Shown here: one piece after another, positions 6,448-10,643 of the stretch
How positions within the stretch are numbered: position 1 is the first letter of the stretch
Layout of the letters: every line of letters starts with the position of its first letter
Assembly: GCA_032160545.1 (NCBI GenBank)
Contig: JAVHVN010000028.1
Coordinates: 1 to 10,643, forward strand
Origin: DATGFB01 sp032160545
GTDB lineage: Bacteria > Actinomycetota > Actinomycetes > Mycobacteriales > Jatrophihabitantaceae
Direction: 5' to 3'
Length of the DNA: 10,643 nt
Position numbers and translations under genes: made by a program
Notes under the pieces: model-generated
Told to the model about the DNA's origin: nothing
Seen by the model: the letters and a program-made list of their open reading frames with translations, nothing else
The model's database searches: none

Positions 6448-6524
6448 CCGCTGACCACGACAACAGACGCCGCGAGTGCGACCGACACGACAGCGCTTGC
6501 CAGGATTCCGAACCGATGTTCCAT
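6444..6524 (-). CDS. 26-residue hydrophobic microprotein, coupled to the zinc-ribbon gene
   Basis: A 27-codon frame, MEHRFGILASAVVSVALAAS ending VVVVSG. It has an ATG at 6524 preceded by a strong ribosome site (GGAAGGGA, minus strand, about four bases away). Its TGA overlaps the ATG of the zinc-ribbon gene as ATGA, so translation is probably coupled. The product would be one membrane-spanning helix with a short charged N-terminus. The zinc-ribbon gene itself has no good ribosome site, which supports coupling through this frame. It may be a genuine membrane microprotein or merely a leader that loads ribosomes; sequence cannot decide. Confidence 0.55.
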   Translation of the reverse strand: MEHRFGILASAVVSVALAASVVVVSG

Positions 6525-6627
6525 GCCGTCCCTTCCGTGGTGACAAAAGGCGGAGTCCCCAACATAGTCCTCAGGCGTCAAGAAGAGCTTTAGAAGGCCA
6601 TTTAAGCCGTGTTGCAGAGCAGCACCC

Positions 6628-6655
6628 TTGACTTCGGTCAGCAATGGCCCATGAT
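6628..6655 (+). promoter_or_regulatory. Possible promoter for the secreted HExxH gene
   Basis: TTGACT (6628-6633, five of six to the -35 consensus) is followed after 16 bases by CATGAT (6650-6655, four of six to the -10 consensus). Transcription would begin near 6662, just before the ribosome site AGGAAGGGG at 6675-6683 and well before the ATG at 6816. It lies in the divergent gap between two gene groups, where promoters are expected. Confidence 0.3.
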
Positions 6656-6815
6656 GCGGAACGCGTCGATGTGTAGGAAGGGGTTCGAGTTGCGGCAGGC
6701 GTTCCTTGGTGGTCTGGTCGTCCTGGCGGTCGCGGTTCCGGCTGCCGGTGTGAGGGCAGGTACGCCTCCCCCCGGCGCGACTGCGAAACGCCGCCGCAAT
6801 GAACGAGGCGCAGCG

Positions 6816-8240
6816 ATGAGGCGAAGGTTGCTCGTGCTTACGGCAGCGGCCGTGATCGCGCTGGCTTGGGCTGGCGTCGCAAGCGCGGGCTATGCCGTCG
6901 GTCCTGCGTCGGGCTCGACGACGAGTTCTCGTCCGACTTTCGAGGTGTACCTCGGTACGGACGAACTCTTGAACGCCAGGGTCTACGTCGCCGCTGACTC
7001 GCAGATGGACCAGTACTTCATCCCGGTCAACGATTTCGGAAGCTGCACGCCATCAACACCGAGCGGAACTGCGAATCAGTACACCTGCCAGCCGAGCTAC
7101 TACTCGAACGCGAATTACGGTTCGGCGCTGCCGCCTGGGACGTACGTGTGGTGGCTCAGCTACTGGCACACCGATCCCGGCGCCTATTTTCCCACCCTTC
7201 GTATCTCGGGTCCGCTCAGCTTCACGGTGCCGGAGCCCATCCCGCCTTCGTCGACCTACCTGATCAGCCCGACTGAAGGCGCGACCGTTGCGTCTCCGGT
7301 GACGTTCCGGATCAACGCGCCAGCGCAGGCGACAATGCACATCTACGTCGGGATGAGCTCGGACCGCCAAGCCGACGGTTCGCCGGTCGGTCTCACCGAC
7401 TACTCGTGCGGCGGCCAGACCACCGACGCAGGTCCCTACTACTGCACTGACCAGACCAGCGCAGCCGACTTCACGCCTGGCATCACGTACTACTGGTGGG
7501 CCGTGATCACCGCCGGGGACGCCTCCTGGATCTACGGCCCGCGCTCGTTCACCCTTTCCAGCGGCTCCCCTGGCGGGAGCGGCGGAAGCGGCGGAGGCGG
7601 AGGCGGTTCGGGTGGTGGCACACGAACGCGCACGTTGCGGGATGCGCCCTACCTGCCGAGCGCCGCTCGCTACACCGGCAAGAGCATCAAGCAGACCCGC
7701 CTCTCGGCAGCGGCTTACAAGCTGAGTAAGTTCCTTGGCGCGCCAAAGTCCATCGCGATCGCCTGCTGGTCGACCGCCGACTGGCCCGGCGTCAGCGGCG
7801 ACAACCCGATGACCGACGGCGGTTACTCGACGCTCGCGTTCTGGACGCCGCTAATGCCTCACTGGGTGTCGCTCTCGCCCAGGGTGTGCCGCAACATCGA
7901 AACCCTGCTGCACAACCGCCCCGCGTATCCAAACCGGTTTACGGCGAACGCAGTCGAAACGGTGACGCACGAGATGATGCACGCGCTCGGCGTCAACAGA
8001 AGCCGCTTCGGCGCTGAAGCCGAACCGGTCGCCGAGTGCTATGGCATGCAGCTCTCGATCGTCCTCGCCGCTCAGCTCGGTGTTCCGTACAGCTACGCGA
8101 GCTCCCTCTCTAAGTACAACCTGAACAACTACCGACTGCGGCCGCCGTCCTACCAAGACCCCGTCCGCTGCCACGAGAACGGTGCCTGGGACCTGTACCC
8201 CAACACGCCATCACCGCCGTGGCACAGCTTCGCACTCTGA
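6816..8240 (+). CDS. Secreted protein with two Ig-like repeats, Gly-rich linker and HExxH putative metalloprotease domain
   Basis: 474 residues from an ATG at 6816 with CGAGG seven bases upstream. Residues 1-24 are a signal peptide (MRRRLLVLTAAAVIALAWAG then VASA). Two related beta-sandwich repeats follow (about 25-140 and 146-247). They share a P..G.T..S opening, a Y.WW strand (YVWWLSYW, YYWWAVIT) and a GP.SFT end, like Fn3/Ig-like envelope modules. A Ser/Gly linker (249-268) leads to a C-terminal domain with H385-E-M-M-H389, then Glu401, Glu403 and Glu407 in EAEPVAECYGMQ. HExxH with a downstream glutamate is the zinc-site pattern of gluzincin-type metallopeptidases. Catalysis is predicted, not proven, and the fold is unrecognised. 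The frame stays open upstream, where a TTG at 6690 with strong AGGAAGGGG would add a second signal-peptide-like segment. The likely location is outside the cell or on its surface. Confidence 0.82.
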   Translation: MRRRLLVLTAAAVIALAWAGVASAGYAVGPASGSTTSSRPTFEVYLGTDELLNARVYVAADSQMDQYFIPVNDFGSCTPSTPSGTANQYTCQPSYYSNANYGSALPPGTYVWWLSYWHTDPGAYFPTLRISGPLSFTVPEPIPPSSTYLISPTEGATVASPVTFRINAPAQATMHIYVGMSSDRQADGSPVGLTDYSCGGQTTDAGPYYCTDQTSAADFTPGITYYWWAVITAGDASWIYGPRSFTLSSGSPGGSGGSGGGGGGSGGGTRTRTLRDAPYLPSAARYTGKSIKQTRLSAAAYKLSKFLGAPKSIAIACWSTADWPGVSGDNPMTDGGYSTLAFWTPLMPHWVSLSPRVCRNIETLLHNRPAYPNRFTANAVETVTHEMMHALGVNRSRFGAEAEPVAECYGMQLSIVLAAQLGVPYSYASSLSKYNLNNYRLRPPSYQDPVRCHENGAWDLYPNTPSPPWHSFAL

Positions 8241-8250
8241 TGGTGAAGAG

Positions 8251-8262
8251 CTGCCCGGGCAG
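8251..8262. repeat. 12-bp perfect palindrome between the HExxH gene and the next gene
   Basis: CTGCCCGGGCAG lies 10 bp beyond the stop at 8240 and 30 bp before the next start. It is symmetric without a loop and has no T-tract, so it suits a protein-binding site or a weak RNA hairpin better than a terminator. Its length is short enough for chance in this GC-rich DNA. Confidence 0.25.
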
Positions 8263-8292
8263 GGCGCGTGACAACCAGCGAAAGGAGAGATG

Positions 8293-8799
8293 ATGCAGAG
8301 CACGCAGAGGCTTCAGTGGTGGGTGCTCGGAAGCGCCGCGTTAATGGTGCTTGGCGCCTTCGGCCCGTGGGTGAAAGCGCTCGGGCAGAGTGTCGGGGGG
8401 ACCGACGGCTCCAACGACGGCTGGCTGGTGGTCGCAGCCGCAGTGATCGGTGGTGCGCTCTTCTACGCGACCCGCGCCCATCGCGGCGGCGGGGTGTGGG
8501 CGATGCTCGGCGGGGTCGCGGGGGTCGCGGTCACCCTCTACGACCGTTCAAACGTGCAGAACGCGATCGACAAGGGCGGCACGTTCACCCAGGCACTCGT
8601 CCAAATCGGCTGGGGGCTGAACCTTGCGCTCGCCGCCTCGGCTTCAATGACGGCCGCGGGTGCCGTGTACTGGTTCCAAACGCGCGAGACACAGCAGCCG
8701 TTGCCCCCGCCGACCTCGTCCCCACCCTCAACGGATGCGCCGGTTCCTTCCACCCCGCCCGCTGCGTTGGCAGGGGCGCCGACTCCGCCACCGGACTGA
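8293..8799 (+). CDS. Small four-helix membrane protein with Pro-rich tail
   Basis: 168 residues. The start is placed at the second of two adjacent ATGs (8290, 8293), because AAAGGAGA at 8281-8288 is better spaced for 8293. Four hydrophobic segments are seen: about 8-26 (WWVLGSAALMVLGAFGPWV), 43-60 (GWLVVAAAVIGGALFYAT), 68-80 (VWAMLGGVAGVAV) and 105-127 (GWGLNLALAASASMTAAGAV). The last 35 residues are rich in Pro, Ser and Thr and probably disordered. The GAFGPWV turn and the overall size recall small DUF-type membrane proteins of actinobacteria, but I do not recognise a named family. It is followed after 4 bp by the zinc-ribbon gene, so the two are one transcription unit, possibly with the HExxH gene 52 bp upstream. 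Confidence 0.8.
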   Translation: MQSTQRLQWWVLGSAALMVLGAFGPWVKALGQSVGGTDGSNDGWLVVAAAVIGGALFYATRAHRGGGVWAMLGGVAGVAVTLYDRSNVQNAIDKGGTFTQALVQIGWGLNLALAASASMTAAGAVYWFQTRETQQPLPPPTSSPPSTDAPVPSTPPAALAGAPTPPPD

Positions 8800-8803
8800 A
8801 CTC

Positions 8804-9238
8804 GTGTCGTTCGGGGTTCTCGTTCTCCTCGTCGTCGTCGGTACCACGATCTGGGTCGGCGTCGATTCCAGCAGACGCGACTGGGGTGATCGTGGCAGTG
8901 GCACGGCGGGATGGGTCGTCGGTTGTCTGCTGCTCTGGATCGTGGTCTTTCCGGTGTACCTGTCAAAGCGCAACAAGGCCCCGCTGAAGGACGCGCCCGC
9001 GTTCTCGGCCGGGCCGGCCGCGCTTCCGCACGGCGGGATGCATCGGGAGTGCCCGCATTGCAAGGAGCCGATGCGCCGCGACGCAGACACGTGCCCCCAC
9101 TGTCGTCAGCCCTCCACCGCCTGGCGCTTCCACGAGGGACGCTGGTGGTATCGCGCGAGCGACGACGACGTATGGCAGTGGCTCAACGAACCGACCGGGG
9201 AGTGGGTTTCGATCGACGCTGCAGCAGTGCCAGGATGA
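8804..9238 (+). CDS. Two-helix membrane protein with zinc ribbon and Trp-rich C-terminus
   Basis: 144 residues from a GTG at 8804, four bases after the previous stop; no strong ribosome site, so coupling is likely. Two membrane helices (about 3-20 and 35-53, the latter WVVGCLLLWIVVFPVYLSKR) are followed by a zinc ribbon with Cys83-x2-Cys86 and Cys97-x2-Cys100 (RECPHC, DTCPHC). The C-terminus is Trp-rich (HEGRWWYRASDDDVWQWLNE), resembling the short W-W domains found in actinobacterial DUF2510-type membrane proteins. Both helices come first and the ribbon is on a soluble tail, probably cytoplasmic. The function is unknown; such proteins are often predicted to bind partners through the ribbon. 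It shares the ribbon-plus-membrane plan with the product of 5824-6447 but differs in order, so common origin is not implied. Confidence 0.82.
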   Translation: MSFGVLVLLVVVGTTIWVGVDSSRRDWGDRGSGTAGWVVGCLLLWIVVFPVYLSKRNKAPLKDAPAFSAGPAALPHGGMHRECPHCKEPMRRDADTCPHCRQPSTAWRFHEGRWWYRASDDDVWQWLNEPTGEWVSIDAAAVPG

Positions 9239-9271
9239 CCAGGCGCATGATGCCCCGACGGAAACGCTTCT

Positions 9272-9289
9272 TCCTCTAATCGAAGAGGA
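9272..9289. terminator. Weak hairpin between gene groups, doubtful terminator
   Basis: TCCTCT (9272-9277) pairs perfectly with AGAGGA (9284-9289) across a six-base loop. It lies 33 bp after the stop of the zinc-ribbon gene, in the 184-bp gap before the ABC operon. No T-run follows on either strand and the stem is short, so the call is weak. The rest of the gap shows no coding signal, and I see no clear promoter for the ABC operon in it. Confidence 0.2.
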
Positions 9290-9422
9290 CAGCGAGCCCC
9301 AACTCAAAGGAGATCGCCGCGGTGCCATTGCTGTTGGCAACGCGAGCGCTACACCGACAACGATTTTGCAGTAGTTCGTCCGATTCTTGCCGTCTGTAGT
9401 CAGTCTCGGTACCGTCGAAGCC

Positions 9423-10379
9423 ATGTCCGGCCCCGTTCTCGTCGAAGCCCGGGGTCTCACGAAGGTCTATCCGCCGCGCAACGGCGACGCGCAGGGCTAC
9501 CGCGCGGTCGACGGCATCGACTTCGAGCTCGGGCGGGGCGAGGCGTTCGGGTTTCTCGGCCCGAACGGCGCGGGCAAGTCGTCGACGATGCGCATGGTGG
9601 CGGCGATCTCGCCGCCCAGCGGCGGGTCGCTGCGCGTGCTCGGGATGGATCCGGCGCGCAGCGGGCCGGAGATTCGCAGCCGCATCGGCGTGGTGCCCCA
9701 GGACGACTGCCTCGACCGCGACCTGACGGTGCGCGAGAACCTCTACATCTACGGACGCTATTTCGGGCTGTCGAAGGCCGTGATCCGTGAGCGTCTTGCC
9801 GACCTGCTCGCGTTCGCACAGCTCGAGGAGAAGGCCGACGAACAGGTCGAAGCGCTGTCCGGCGGGATGCGCCGTCGGCTGACGATCGCGCGTTCGCTGA
9901 TCAACGAGCCCGAGATCCTGCTGCTGGACGAGCCGACGACCGGGCTCGACCCGCAGGCGCGCCACGTGCTGTGGGACAGGCTCTTCCGGCTCAAGCAGGA
10001 GGGGGTCACGCTGATCCTCACGACGCACTACATGGACGAAGCCGAGCAGCTCTGTGACCGTTTGGCCGTGATGGACGGCGGCAAGATCGTCGCCGAGGGC
10101 TCGCCGCGCGAGTTGATCGAGGCACACGTCACGCGCGAGGTGCTCGAGCTGCGGTTCCCGACCGGCGAGCAGGCGGAGGCGTCGACCCGGTTGCGCGATG
10201 CCGGCGTCGGCGACCGGATCGAGTTGCTGCCCGACCGCGTCGTCGTCTACGCCGACGACGGCGAAGCGGAACTCGCGGAGGTGCACGCGATGTCGCTCGT
10301 CCCGATCACCGCGCTCGTCCGCCGGGCCACCCTCGAGGACGTCTTCCTGAAGCTGACCGGCCGTTCGCTGATCGACTGA
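9423..10379 (+). CDS. ABC transporter ATP-binding protein, DrrA/NodI-type exporter
   Basis: 318 residues from an ATG at 9423; the in-frame start at 9387 lacks support. All ATPase motifs are present: Walker A G46PNGAGKSS with Lys52, signature L145SGGM, Walker B I165LLLDE with Asp169-Glu170, and His202 in the TTHYMDEAEQ switch. The Q-loop region reads VVPQDDCLDRDLTVRENLYI, typical of the DrrA group that powers two-subunit drug or antibiotic exporters. Residues about 230-318 form the C-terminal DUF4162-like extension of that group. It energises the permease encoded immediately downstream, overlapping by one base (TGATG), so the two form one operon. The substrate cannot be predicted; natural product, lipid or glycan precursor are all known for the family. 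Chromosomal, outside the tRNA-bounded segment. Confidence 0.95.
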   Translation: MSGPVLVEARGLTKVYPPRNGDAQGYRAVDGIDFELGRGEAFGFLGPNGAGKSSTMRMVAAISPPSGGSLRVLGMDPARSGPEIRSRIGVVPQDDCLDRDLTVRENLYIYGRYFGLSKAVIRERLADLLAFAQLEEKADEQVEALSGGMRRRLTIARSLINEPEILLLDEPTTGLDPQARHVLWDRLFRLKQEGVTLILTTHYMDEAEQLCDRLAVMDGGKIVAEGSPRELIEAHVTREVLELRFPTGEQAEASTRLRDAGVGDRIELLPDRVVVYADDGEAELAEVHAMSLVPITALVRRATLEDVFLKLTGRSLID

Positions 10380-10643
10380 TGCGCACGTGGAATGCCTTCC
10401 GGTACTGGTTCACGCAGTACCGGCGAACCTGGCGCGGCACGATCGTGATCAGCGTCGCGAATCCGCTCCTCTTCCTGCTCGGCGTCGGCGTCGGCCTCGG
10501 CCAGCTGGTCGACCGGCACGCGCCGAGCGCGCTCGCGGGCGTCTCCTACACGGCGTTCCTGGCGCCGGGCCTGCTCGCGGCTTCGGCGATGCAGACCGGC
10601 TTCATCGAAGGAGGCGGCCGCGGGGGGGCGGGGGCGGGGGGGG
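10379..10643 (+). CDS. ABC-2 type permease, partial (3' end missing; last bases suspect)
   Basis: 88 complete codons from an ATG at 10379, whose A is the last base of the ATPase stop. The N-terminus MRTWNAFRYWFTQYRRTWRG is followed by TIVISVANPLLFLLGVGVGL, the first membrane helix, and then SYTAFLAPGLLAASAMQTGF, the hallmark of DrrB/NodJ-type ABC-2 permeases that pair with such an ATPase. After FIE the family normally continues with a short Ser/Tyr/Pro stretch and more helices. Here the reading becomes only Gly, Arg and Ala, because the DNA turns into G runs from about 10610. The gene is probably normal in the organism, with the end of this sequence corrupted. Confidence 0.88.
   Translation, partial: MRTWNAFRYWFTQYRRTWRGTIVISVANPLLFLLGVGVGLGQLVDRHAPSALAGVSYTAFLAPGLLAASAMQTGFIEGGGRGGAGAGG

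Noticed and set aside
7560..7620. GGCGGAAGCGGCGGAGGC-type tract as a tandem repeat or CRISPR-like array
   Set aside because: It encodes the Ser/Gly linker of the secreted protein in frame; no spacer-repeat pattern exists.
9276..10286. 336-codon minus-strand frame opposite the ABC ATPase gene
   Set aside because: The opposite strand encodes a full ATPase with all motifs; this long frame is the usual antisense opening in high-GC coding DNA.

Overview
The window is GC-rich DNA with frequent GTG starts, tightly packed genes and no encoded CCA on its one tRNA. Together with the gene families seen (WxL/DUF916-like pair, AECYGMQ-type HExxH protein, DrrA-type exporter) this points to an actinomycete, probably of the Thermoleophilia/Solirubrobacterales type. 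That placement is inference from style, not from a marker gene. The right-hand end runs into a G homopolymer that looks like a contig-end artefact.

Layout. Positions 1-496 (minus) hold the N-terminal membrane half of a sensor kinase, cut by the window edge. Position 603 is the left end of a 37-bp perfect direct repeat of the 3' half of tRNA-Arg(CCT). The intact tRNA, with the second repeat copy, lies at 5623-5694 (minus). The 5,024 bp between them have the geometry of an element integrated into the 3' end of a tRNA gene. They carry a poorly coding left part (640-1223) and a tight three-gene plus-strand operon: a small secreted WxL-like beta-sandwich protein (1224-1745), a secreted, C-terminally anchored DUF916-like partner (1753-2763), and a soluble PAS4-HisKA-HATPase-REC hybrid kinase (2760-5522). 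No recombinase is visible.

Right of the tRNA lie a minus-strand pair, made of a 26-codon hydrophobic microprotein (6444-6524) overlapping by ATGA a zinc-ribbon membrane protein (5824-6447), and a divergent plus-strand group. That group consists of a secreted two-repeat, Gly-linker, HExxH putative metalloprotease (6816-8240), a four-helix small membrane protein (8293-8799) and a second zinc-ribbon membrane protein (8804-9238). The window closes with a DrrA-type drug/antibiotic ABC exporter operon: the ATPase (9423-10379) and the start of its ABC-2 permease (10379 to the end).

How they may work together. Inside the tRNA-bounded segment, the surface pair is co-transcribed with a multi-sensor kinase, suggesting an envelope or adhesion module with its own signalling protein, delivered as a unit. 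The 5.8-9.2 kb block looks like a cell-envelope cluster (zinc-ribbon membrane proteins around a secreted putative protease). Its function cannot be named from sequence alone.
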